Shown here: piece by piece, positions 1 to 5,087 of the stretch
Layout of the letters: each line of letters starts with the position of its first letter
How positions within the stretch are numbered: the first letter of the stretch is position 1
Assembly: GCA_934444895.1 (NCBI GenBank)
Contig: CAKSDA010000105.1
Span: forward strand, 1-5,087
Source of the DNA: an uncultured Eubacteriales bacterium
GTDB taxonomy: Bacteria; Bacillota; Clostridia; Oscillospirales; Acutalibacteraceae
Direction of reading: 5' to 3'
Length of the DNA: 5,087 nt
Made by a program: the position numbers and the translations under genes
The notes under the pieces: generated by a model
Seen by the model: only the letters and a program-made list of their open reading frames with translations
Database searches by the model: none
Told to the model about the DNA's origin: nothing

Positions 1-971
1 CCTCAATGAGCGGTCCGCAGATTCTGGATGCGATCAAAGCAGCCGGTATCGTTGGCCTTGGCGGCGCCGGATTTCCCTCACACATAAAGCTTAACATATC
101 GGACGATAAACCGATTGACACGCTTATTGTAAACGCTGCGGAATGTGAGCCTTACATAACAGCGGACTATCGCGAGTGTATTGAAAACACCGACGATATT
201 TTAAACGGTATATATCTTATTAAAGATATTTTAGGAATTGAAAATGTTATAATCGGCGTTGAAGACAACAAACCGAAAGCAATTCAAAAGCTTTTTGAGG
301 TTGCCGCCGACGCACGCGATGTTAAAAATAATGTGCACCTTATGAAGCTTAAATCAAGATATCCGCAGGGTGCCGAAAAGGTTCTTATTTATTCTGCAAC
401 TAAAAGGAAACTTCCCTACGGGAAACTACCCTCGGATGTAGGTTGCATTGTAATGAATGTTACAAGTATTGCTGTTTTAAGCCGATATATAAAGACTGGT
501 ATGCCGCTGATTTCAAAGCGCATTACGGTTGACGGAAGCGCTGTGGGAAGACCCCAGAATTTAATTGTACCTATCGGAACTCCGGTTTCTCACATACTTG
601 ATTTTTGTGAAGTTGAATCGCCTAAAAAGGTTATTTTAGGCGGTCCCATGATGGGAAATGCGATTTATGATACTTCTCTTCCTATTCTTAAGCAAACTAA
701 CGCAGTGCTGGCGTTTGACAGTACCCTTGAACAAAAAGAAGAAACGAACTGCATAAAATGCGGCCGATGCCAAAGAGCCTGCCCAATGCACCTTTGCCCC
801 GGTTCTGTCCAATCTGCTTACAGATTTTCAAAGTATGAGGAATTTGAAAAACTTTCTGTTATGAATTGTATTGAATGTGGCAGCTGTTCATATGTCTGCC
901 CTGCCGGACAGCCGCTTACTTCTGTAATGCGTCTTGCAAAAACACAATTACGAAAGGCAGGTAAAAAATAA
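1..971 (+). CDS. rnfC: RnfC, NADH-interacting FMN/iron-sulfur subunit of the Rnf complex (5' partial)
   Basis: RnfC is the peripheral cytoplasmic subunit that exchanges electrons with NAD+/NADH in the Rnf ferredoxin:NAD+ oxidoreductase. The reading frame is open to the left edge, and the first visible Met (position 6) is internal: full RnfC is about 440 residues and the glycine-rich motif normally sits near residue 130, so roughly 110 N-terminal residues are missing. Counting from that Met, GLGGAGFP (17-24) and NAAECEPYI (43-51) are the FMN/NADH-binding segments shared with NuoF-like proteins, YPQGAEKVLI (119-128) and GGPMMG (212-217) are also typical, and two CX2CX2CX3C motifs (C249/252/255/259 and C288/291/294/298) bind two [4Fe-4S] clusters. 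The protein ends about 20 residues after the last cysteine, so it lacks the long C-terminal repeat extension of enterobacterial RsxC. Its TAA shares one base with the rnfD ATG. Identity is very secure. Confidence 0.97.
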   Translation, partial: SMSGPQILDAIKAAGIVGLGGAGFPSHIKLNISDDKPIDTLIVNAAECEPYITADYRECIENTDDILNGIYLIKDILGIENVIIGVEDNKPKAIQKLFEVAADARDVKNNVHLMKLKSRYPQGAEKVLIYSATKRKLPYGKLPSDVGCIVMNVTSIAVLSRYIKTGMPLISKRITVDGSAVGRPQNLIVPIGTPVSHILDFCEVESPKKVILGGPMMGNAIYDTSLPILKQTNAVLAFDSTLEQKEETNCIKCGRCQRACPMHLCPGSVQSAYRFSKYEEFEKLSVMNCIECGSCSYVCPAGQPLTSVMRLAKTQLRKAGKK

Positions 972-1888
972 TGGACAAACTGACCGTTACATCCTCACCG
1001 CATATATTTCACAATGATACCACCGGCGGTATCATGCTCGATGTTATTCTTGCACTTGTTCCCGCTGCGATATGCGGCGTATGTTTTTTTGGATTCCATG
1101 CTCTGCTTATTATTGCGGTATGTATCGCTTCGGCAGTAGCTGCGGAATTTTTGTGGTGCAAAGCCGTAAAAAAAGAAACCACTCTAAGGGATTTCAGTGC
1201 CGTGCTTACCGGGCTTATACTTGCTTTAAATCTTCCACCTACTCTTCCGCTTTGGATGGCTATGGTAGGAAGTGCAGTTGCGATTGTTATTGTAAAGCAG
1301 ATGTTTGGCGGCCTTGGTTCAAACTTTGCTAATCCTGCAATTACCGCAAGGATTGTTTTAATGGTATCATTCCCCACGGCTATGACGACTTTTACTGTTC
1401 CGTTTACCGATACTATAGCCTCCGCTACTCCGCTTTCAAGTGAAAATCCTGTTGAAATAACAAGGCTTTTCATTGGTAATTATGCCGGTTGTATTGGAGA
1501 AACTTCCTCCCTGCTTCTTATTGCCGGAGGAGTGTATCTTGTTGTTTGCAGAATAATAAGTCCTGCCATTCCACTTTCCTTCATTACTTCTGCATTTGCC
1601 CTTTCATTTATTTTGGGAGATGATCCTGTAAGAGCTGTTCTTTCAGGCGGACTTCTTTTGGGAGCTATATTTATGGCGACCGATTATGTAACATCCCCAA
1701 CAAGTTTTAAAGGAAAAATCATATTCGGCATAGGTTGCGGAGTTATAACCGTTATTATCAGACATTTTGGAAATATGCCTGAGGGAGTTTCATTTTCAAT
1801 TCTTCTTATGAATATTCTAACGCCGCATATTGATAGACTTACAAGGCAAAAACCCTTTGGAACGGAGGGAATTTCCGATGAAAAGTAA
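971..1888 (+). CDS. rnfD: RnfD, membrane subunit with covalently bound FMN
   Basis: RnfD (NqrB/RnfD family) is a polytopic inner-membrane subunit that carries a phosphoester-linked FMN and takes part in coupling electron flow to ion transport. The 305 residues are near the usual family length. Visible family marks are the loop LTGLILALNLPPTLPLW (79-95), GGLGSNFANPA (113-123), the flavinylation segment D147-TIA-SATPL with T153 as the expected FMN attachment residue, FMATDYVTSP (234-243) and SFSILLMNILTP (274-285). Hydrophobic segments fill most of 22-112 and 177-286, consistent with 8-10 helices. The ATG at 971 overlaps the rnfC stop as TAATG and is preceded by an AGGCAGG ribosome binding site (955-961), 9 nt upstream. 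The flavin motif reads A-S-A-T instead of S-G-A-T, see findings. Secure identification. Confidence 0.97.
   Translation: MDKLTVTSSPHIFHNDTTGGIMLDVILALVPAAICGVCFFGFHALLIIAVCIASAVAAEFLWCKAVKKETTLRDFSAVLTGLILALNLPPTLPLWMAMVGSAVAIVIVKQMFGGLGSNFANPAITARIVLMVSFPTAMTTFTVPFTDTIASATPLSSENPVEITRLFIGNYAGCIGETSSLLLIAGGVYLVVCRIISPAIPLSFITSAFALSFILGDDPVRAVLSGGLLLGAIFMATDYVTSPTSFKGKIIFGIGCGVITVIIRHFGNMPEGVSFSILLMNILTPHIDRLTRQKPFGTEGISDEK
1864..1869 (+). promoter_or_regulatory. Ribosome binding site deciding the rnfG start
   Basis: GGAGGG lies 8 nt before the ATG at 1878 and inside the last codons of rnfD. An earlier in-frame ATG at 1830 would add 16 polar residues (MIDLQGKNPLERREFP) that are only the out-of-frame reading of the conserved rnfD C-terminus and have no comparable site. 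The 1878 start puts the single membrane anchor directly after a short Lys-containing N-terminus, as usual for RnfG. Confidence 0.85.
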
Positions 1889-2465
1889 CAACACTTTTTC
1901 TAAATTAAAACCAATTATTGTTTTGACCCTGATTTCGGTTGTAATGGCTGCCCTTTTAGCGGCTACCAACATGCTTACAAGCGATAAAATCTCCGCTATG
2001 ACAAAGAAAAATGAAACCGAAGCGGTTTCCAAGGTAATTCCTGCCGAAAAATATGAAGAAAAAACAGTATCTGTTGACGGTGTTTCAAAAAAATATTTTA
2101 CTGCCATAGATAAAACCGACAACAAAATTATAGGTTACGCCTTTACAGTATCAGCATACGGTTACGGCGGAAATGTTACCGCGGTTGTAGGCATTGATAC
2201 AAACGGGAAAATAACCGCAGTTGAAATTACGGATGTTTCCGGAGAAACTCCCGGCCTTGGCCAAAACGCCAAACAAAAAAGCTTTTACGATGGTTATAAA
2301 GGTAAAACCAAAGGTGTTTCGGTTGTAAAATCATCGCCCGGAGATAATGAAATCAAGGCAGTAACGGGTGCCACGATAACATCAAATGCTGTAACCAAAG
2401 CGATAAACTCAGCATTTGATATATTTGAAAAAGTATGTGGTAAGGGAGAAGGTGTTGAGCAATGA
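1878..2465 (+). CDS. rnfG: RnfG, membrane-anchored flavoprotein subunit with covalent FMN
   Basis: RnfG (NqrC/RnfG, FMN-binding domain family) carries a covalently attached FMN on the outer face of the membrane and relays electrons within the Rnf complex. With the start at 1878 it is 195 residues, a normal length. One N-terminal membrane helix (about 11-31) is followed by a soluble domain with YGYGG (94-98), SGETPGLG (111-118) and the flavinylation motif TGATITS (163-169), where T166 is the expected FMN-bearing residue. The gene overlaps rnfD by 11 nt and shares ATGA with rnfE, so translation is probably coupled on both sides. The residue three positions before the motif's Thr/Ser is Lys (K160), where the consensus inferred for the ApbE flavin transferase often has Asp. 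No apbE is seen in the window, so the transferase must be encoded elsewhere. Secure identification. Confidence 0.96.
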   Translation: MKSNNTFSKLKPIIVLTLISVVMAALLAATNMLTSDKISAMTKKNETEAVSKVIPAEKYEEKTVSVDGVSKKYFTAIDKTDNKIIGYAFTVSAYGYGGNVTAVVGIDTNGKITAVEITDVSGETPGLGQNAKQKSFYDGYKGKTKGVSVVKSSPGDNEIKAVTGATITSNAVTKAINSAFDIFEKVCGKGEGVEQ

Positions 2466-3358
2466 GCAAAAATAATTATTTTAGTACCTTCTCTAAAGGT
2501 ATTCTTAAAGAAAATCCTGTTTTAAGGTTGGTGCTGGGCACATGCCCCACACTTGCAGTAACTTCATGCGCTTCAAACGGTATCGGTATGGGGCTTGCCG
2601 CAACCTTTGTTCTTGTTTGCTCAGGCGCCGTTGTTTCAATGCTGAGAAATATAATACCGTCAAAAATACGAATCCCCGCATTTATAACAATTATTGCCGG
2701 TTTTGTTACAATCGTTCAAATGCTTGTAAAGGCCTTTTTACCGGCGATAGATAAGGCTCTCGGAATATTTTTGCCACTTATTGTTGTTAATTGCATAATC
2801 CTTGCCCGTGCCGAAATGTTTGCCAGCAAGAACAAGGTTCTGCCTTCTATTCTTGACGGTTTGGGCATGGGAATTGGGTTTACATGCACACTTACTGTAA
2901 TGGGCATGATACGCGAGTTTTTGGGAGCAGGAACCCTCTTCTCCGTTCCTGTTTTAAAGGGTGTTATAGACCCAATGCTTATTCTGATTTTGCCTCCCGG
3001 AGGATTCTTTGTATTCGGAATTTTAGTTGCAGTTTCAAATAAACTTTCTTCCAAAGACAAAAAAAGTACCGTAAAAGAAACGGCATGTTGTTCAGGTTGT
3101 GCGGAATGTGGCGAATGCAGTCTTGCAAATGCCATAGCATGTGATGATAAAAAGCCGCAGCCAAAATCTTTAGAAAATGTTGAAAATTTAAAAGAAGCAA
3201 AAGTTACAGAAGCATCTAAAGATATTGAGACAGAAAAAGCTGAAAATGCTGACAAGTCTGAAAAAACAGAAGAAACAGAAGAAACAGAAGAGTCTAAAAA
3301 AGCAGGGAAAGCGAAAGAAACGGAAAAAGATGCAAAGGAGGAAAATTTAGATGAATAA
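2462..3358 (+). CDS. rnfE: RnfE, membrane subunit with an unusual Cys-rich, charged C-terminal tail
   Basis: RnfE (NqrD/RnfE family) pairs with RnfA to form the inverted-topology membrane core. Each partner supplies two cysteines to a buried [2Fe-2S] cluster, here C28 in LGTCPTLAVT and C111 in VVNCIILARAE. Residues 1-195 are an ordinary RnfE with about six hydrophobic segments (approximately 20-36, 38-58, 70-92, 98-118, 128-150, 170-193) and conserved stretches such as REFLGAGTLF (151-160). The usual length is about 195-230 residues, but this one has 298. After the last helix comes a basic linker, a cysteine cluster (C209, C210, C213, C216, C219, C227) and then about 70 residues rich in Lys and Glu. 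The frame stays open through the tail with no sign of frameshift, and the tail ends in an 8-nt overlap with rnfA. The ATG overlaps the rnfG stop as ATGA, with GAAGG (2448-2452) as ribosome binding site. Confidence 0.96.
   Translation: MSKNNYFSTFSKGILKENPVLRLVLGTCPTLAVTSCASNGIGMGLAATFVLVCSGAVVSMLRNIIPSKIRIPAFITIIAGFVTIVQMLVKAFLPAIDKALGIFLPLIVVNCIILARAEMFASKNKVLPSILDGLGMGIGFTCTLTVMGMIREFLGAGTLFSVPVLKGVIDPMLILILPPGGFFVFGILVAVSNKLSSKDKKSTVKETACCSGCAECGECSLANAIACDDKKPQPKSLENVENLKEAKVTEASKDIETEKAENADKSEKTEETEETEESKKAGKAKETEKDAKEENLDE
3266..3292 (+). repeat. Three tandem copies of a 9-bp unit in the rnfE tail
   Basis: The unit ACAGAAGAA occurs three times head to tail (3266-3274, 3275-3283, 3284-3292, the last ending GAG). 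It encodes Thr-Glu-Glu three times (residues 269-277 of RnfE). The repeat keeps the reading frame because the unit is a multiple of three, so gain or loss of copies would only change tail length. Seen directly in the sequence. Three copies is short enough that it may simply reflect low-complexity coding. Confidence 0.8.
3334..3341 (+). promoter_or_regulatory. Strong ribosome binding site of rnfA inside rnfE
   Basis: AAAGGAGG is an essentially perfect anti-16S match, 9 nt before the rnfA ATG at 3351. It lies inside the final codons of rnfE, encoding part of the Ala-Lys-Glu-Glu end of the tail. It fixes the rnfA start and means the last residues of RnfE are partly dictated by the need for this site. 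Confidence 0.9.
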
Positions 3359-3995
3359 TCCATCCTTAATCTCAATAATTATTTCGGTATTACTCTCCGG
3401 TATCTTAACCGATAACATGGTGCTTTCAAAGTTTCTCGGAATATGCCCGTTTTTAGGTGTTTCGAAAAAGCTTAATACTGCATTTGCCATGGGCATGGCG
3501 GTTATACTCGTTATGTTCCTGTCAACTGCCGTTACATTTCCTATTTATGTTTTTCTTCTTATCCCAAGCGGACTTGAATATTTGCAGACCATTGCTTTTA
3601 TTTTGGTAATTGCAATTCTGGTTCAACTTATTGAATTCTTAATGAAGCGTTACATTCCTCCGCTTTACAAAGCGCTTGGAATATATCTTCCGCTTATTAC
3701 CACAAATTGCGCCGTTTTGGGTATTACCCTTTTAAATTTCACAAACCAGAAAATTATAGATTACGCCGCAGCATTACCGGGAGGCTATTCAAACCCCAAA
3801 CTTTTCCTGGTATGCCTTATGAATGCTCTCGGATCAGGAGCAGGATTTTTACTTGCTATGCTTTTATTTACAGGGGTCAGAGGCCGTCTTGAAAAATCCG
3901 ACATCCCTGAATTTTTACAAGGCTTGCCTATCACTCTTATATCGGCTTCTATTGTTTCCCTATCATTTTTGGGATTTGCCGGAATAGGCGCATAA
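3351..3995 (+). CDS. rnfA: RnfA, membrane core subunit of the Rnf complex
   Basis: RnfA (NqrE/RnfA family) is the six-helix membrane partner of RnfE, with opposite topology. It contributes two cysteines to the shared [2Fe-2S] cluster: C32 in LGICPFLGVSKK and C120 in ITTNCAVLG. Other near-invariant stretches are YKALGIYLPLITTNC (106-120) and EYLQTIAFILVIA (76-88). Hydrophobic segments lie at about 5-20, 41-68, 77-97, 104-129, 151-175 and 193-212. At 214 residues it is about 20 longer than the usual 190-195. The extra length falls after LLN (127-129), where about 18 additional residues around ALPGGYSNPK (141-150) precede the GAGF segment. It starts inside rnfE with a strong ribosome binding site, so translation is probably coupled to rnfE. 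Secure identification. Confidence 0.97.
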   Translation: MNNPSLISIIISVLLSGILTDNMVLSKFLGICPFLGVSKKLNTAFAMGMAVILVMFLSTAVTFPIYVFLLIPSGLEYLQTIAFILVIAILVQLIEFLMKRYIPPLYKALGIYLPLITTNCAVLGITLLNFTNQKIIDYAAALPGGYSNPKLFLVCLMNALGSGAGFLLAMLLFTGVRGRLEKSDIPEFLQGLPITLISASIVSLSFLGFAGIGA

Positions 3996-4058
3996 ACCCG
4001 CTCAATGCGAAGTACGATTTAAAAGTTGCGCCTGTCAAAATAAGAAAGGATAAATCAT
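3996..4058 (+). other. rnfA-rnfB intercistronic gap with possible hairpin and rnfB ribosome binding site
   Basis: This is the only non-overlapping junction in the operon. AGGCGCA (3986-3992, end of rnfA) is the exact inverse complement of TGCGCCT (4027-4033). With a U-G and an A-U pair outside, a 9-bp stem (3984-3992 with 4027-4035) could enclose a 34-nt loop. An alternative 5-bp stem, CGCAT (3989-3993) with ATGCG (4005-4009), would compete with it. No U-tract follows, so it is not an intrinsic terminator. GAAAGGA (4044-4050) is a good ribosome binding site 8 nt before the rnfB ATG. I see no convincing promoter in the gap. The hairpin is a weak call because the loop is long. Confidence 0.4.
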
Positions 4059-4847
4059 ATGACACAAATATATATTGCCATTGCAATACTCGGTGCTATA
4101 GGCCTGCTCGGCGGAATATTGCTTTCGGTTGTATCAGCCATTTGCGGCACACAAGAAGAAAATGAGCGCCTTGCGAAATTGAAAGAGGCTCTTCCCGGTG
4201 CAAACTGCGGAGCTTGCGGATTTGCCGGTTGTGATTCATATGCTGAAGCGTTGGACGCAAATGCTGCAGAACCCGGTCTTTGTGCTCCCGGCGGAGCCGC
4301 CGCAGCCAAAGCGATCTCGGAAATTATGGGAGTAAAAATAGACATTGTAAAGAAAGTTGCCAGGGTTAACTGCAACGGATGTCATGAAAACACCGACACT
4401 AAATATAATTATGACGGTCTTGATTCATGCGCTGCGGCCGCTGCTCTTGGCGGCGGACCTATGCAATGCGAATACGGTTGTATCGGCCTTGGGGATTGTG
4501 TGGGTTCCTGCAAATTTAATGCTCTTGATGTACTAAACGGAGTTGCCATGGTAAACAAGGAAATTTGCACCGGTTGCGGCAAATGTGCAAATACCTGTCC
4601 AAAAGAGCTTATTACTCTTGTTCCTTACAAAAGAGTTTCATTTATTCCCTGCAGTAATAAAAACAAGGGTGCAGTTGCCAGAAAACAGTGCAAGGCAGCA
4701 TGCATCGGATGTATGGCGTGCGTGCGTTCTTGTGAATACGATGCAGTTACGGTTAAAAACTTTTTAGCCGAGGTTGATGCGGAAAAATGCACCGCGTGCG
4801 GAAAATGCGTTGAAGCTTGTCCGCAAAAAATTATTAGGATAGTTTAG
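4059..4847 (+). CDS. rnfB: RnfB, polyferredoxin subunit receiving electrons from ferredoxin
   Basis: RnfB is the membrane-anchored iron-sulfur subunit that accepts electrons from reduced ferredoxin and feeds the rest of the Rnf complex. Its 262 residues match the longer clostridial type, not the ~190-residue enterobacterial RsxB. An N-terminal membrane helix (about 5-28) is followed by the Fe4S4 domain ALPGANCGACGFAGC, using C50, C53, C58 and C75. Then comes a middle region with C105, C108 and C124 and the CEYGCIGLGDCVGSC block (C137/141/147/151). Three ferredoxin-type CX2CX2CX3C motifs follow: C170/173/176/180, C215/218/221/225 and C244/247/250/254. That allows at least five [4Fe-4S] clusters. 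Two additional cysteines, C198 and C211, match the conserved spacing in this family. Some Pro residues after the last Cys of a motif are replaced (CKFNAL, CEYDAV). It is the last gene of the operon, ending 73 nt before the terminator stem. Confidence 0.97.
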   Translation: MTQIYIAIAILGAIGLLGGILLSVVSAICGTQEENERLAKLKEALPGANCGACGFAGCDSYAEALDANAAEPGLCAPGGAAAAKAISEIMGVKIDIVKKVARVNCNGCHENTDTKYNYDGLDSCAAAAALGGGPMQCEYGCIGLGDCVGSCKFNALDVLNGVAMVNKEICTGCGKCANTCPKELITLVPYKRVSFIPCSNKNKGAVARKQCKAACIGCMACVRSCEYDAVTVKNFLAEVDAEKCTACGKCVEACPQKIIRIV

Positions 4848-4920
4848 ATATAAAATAAATTAAAGGTATTATTACATACAATACAATAAAATAAAATAAA
4901 ATTAAACGGAATTTAGGAAC
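4848..4920. other. A+T-rich spacer between rnfB and the terminator
   Basis: This 73-nt stretch is very A+T-rich and has no open reading frame of note. It contains three tandem copies of ATAAA (4886-4900). I see no promoter that would drive a gene on either strand, which fits the convergent arrangement of rnfB and the minus-strand gene. Confidence 0.6.
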
Positions 4921-4970
4921 AAAAACCGGTCTTCGGCAAATTAAAGCTGAAGACCGGTTTTTATTTCATT
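4921..4970 (+). terminator. Strong, probably bidirectional intrinsic terminator of the rnf operon
   Basis: Positions 4921-4937 pair with 4946-4962 to give a 17-bp stem (one G-U pair, at 4935/4948) with core ACCGGTCTTC / GAAGACCGGT and an 8-nt loop (4938-4945). On the + strand the stem runs into TTTTT and a further T-rich stretch (TTTTTATTTCATTTTTT, 4958-4974). On the minus strand the AAAAA at 4921-4925 gives an equivalent U-run. It can therefore end both the rnf transcript and the convergent minus-strand gene, whose stop codon lies only 18 nt from the stem. Confidence 0.93.
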
Positions 4971-4980
4971 TTTTGTAATT

Positions 4981-5087
4981 TTACTTTTTGAAAATTTCCT
5001 GAATTATCGGTACAATCTCACCCTTTACCGCCATGTAATCATCGAAATCCAAAACATGGGTCATAAGGCAAGCAGTTATATTAAGAC
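4981..5087 (-). CDS. 3' end of an unidentified convergent gene (partial)
   Basis: On the minus strand a frame is open from the window edge to a TAA at 4981-4983. It gives the last 34 residues of a protein, including ACLMTHVLDFDDYMAVKGE and ending in IIQEIFKK. Support for it being real is indirect: the stop falls immediately upstream, in its own direction, of a terminator whose U-run works on this strand, and the residues look like an amphipathic helical C-terminus with plausible composition and not a low-complexity shadow. No family motif is recognisable in so short a piece, so no function is given. It is probably unrelated to the Rnf operon, being on the other strand. Confidence 0.65.
   Translation of the reverse strand, partial: LNITACLMTHVLDFDDYMAVKGEIVPIIQEIFKK

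Noticed and set aside
6..971. rnfC beginning at the ATG at position 6
   Set aside because: The frame is open upstream, and a start there would remove the N-terminal domain that RnfC proteins have before the glycine-rich motif. The gene is cut by the window edge.
1009..1473. 154-codon open frame on the minus strand opposite rnfD
   Set aside because: It lies wholly inside a clear rnfD with conserved motifs, and its protein shows no recognisable domain.
1830..1877. Upstream in-frame ATG as rnfG start
   Set aside because: It would overlap rnfD by 59 nt, lacks a ribosome binding site and adds residues not typical of RnfG. The ATG at 1878 has a strong site.
2716..3375. 219-codon open frame on the minus strand opposite rnfE
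   Set aside because: It is a shadow of rnfE: its Ser/Phe-rich start is just the complement of the Lys/Glu-rich tail, and there is no family motif.
4004..4022. Five-codon ATG frame (M-R-S-T-I-stop) in the rnfA-rnfB gap as a leader peptide
   Set aside because: It is too short, lacks a ribosome binding site and is not linked to an attenuator-like terminator.
4024..4058. Possible internal promoter before rnfB
   Set aside because: The A/T-rich segment has no pair of -35 and -10 boxes with acceptable match and spacing.
4055..4375. 106-codon open frame on the minus strand opposite the start of rnfB
   Set aside because: It is the antisense of the conserved RnfB Fe-S domain and its Ala/Pro-rich composition follows from that.
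4886..4900. Three ATAAA copies as a possible iteron or regulatory repeat
   Set aside because: Short A+T-rich runs like this are common in spacers of low-GC genomes, and nothing else suggests an origin or binding site.
1..5087. Search for an undescribed system, mobile element, CRISPR array, tRNA or riboswitch
   Set aside because: Nearly all of the window is accounted for by a known operon. No direct-repeat array, transposase, integrase, tRNA fold or riboswitch-like leader is visible.

Overview
This window is almost entirely one operon: the Rnf complex genes in the order rnfC-rnfD-rnfG-rnfE-rnfA-rnfB, all on the + strand. Rnf is a membrane-bound ferredoxin:NAD+ oxidoreductase that couples electron transfer to Na+ or H+ translocation. 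The C-D-G-E-A-B order (not the enterobacterial rsxABCDGE order), the modest G+C content, strong AGGAGG-type ribosome binding sites and the multi-cluster RnfB all point to an anaerobic Bacillota member, most likely a Clostridia lineage. The sequence alone does not fix the genus, and it does not say which ion is pumped.

Layout: position 1-971 is the 3' part of rnfC (its first ~110 codons lie outside the window). rnfD (971-1888), rnfG (1878-2465), rnfE (2462-3358) and rnfA (3351-3995) follow with start/stop overlaps of 1, 11, 4 and 8 nt, a typical translationally coupled operon. A 63-nt gap, the only one inside the operon, precedes rnfB (4059-4847). An A+T-rich spacer then leads to a strong, apparently bidirectional intrinsic terminator (4921-4970). 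On the minus strand beyond it lies the 3' end of a convergent gene that I cannot identify (4981 to the window edge).

How the genes work together (known for the family): reduced ferredoxin gives electrons to the iron-sulfur clusters of RnfB. They pass through the [2Fe-2S] centre held by cysteines of the membrane pair RnfA/RnfE, then the covalent flavins of RnfG and RnfD, and reach RnfC, which holds FMN and two [4Fe-4S] clusters and reduces NAD+. The residues expected for each step can be seen here.

This is a known system, not a new one. The most unusual item is RnfE. After a normal-length membrane domain it carries an extra ~100 residues: a cluster of six cysteines with CX2CX2CX2C spacing, then a Lys/Glu-rich low-complexity tail with a 9-bp tandem repeat. 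RnfA also has about 18 extra residues in one loop, and the flavinylation motifs of RnfD and RnfG each deviate at one or two positions from the best-known consensus.
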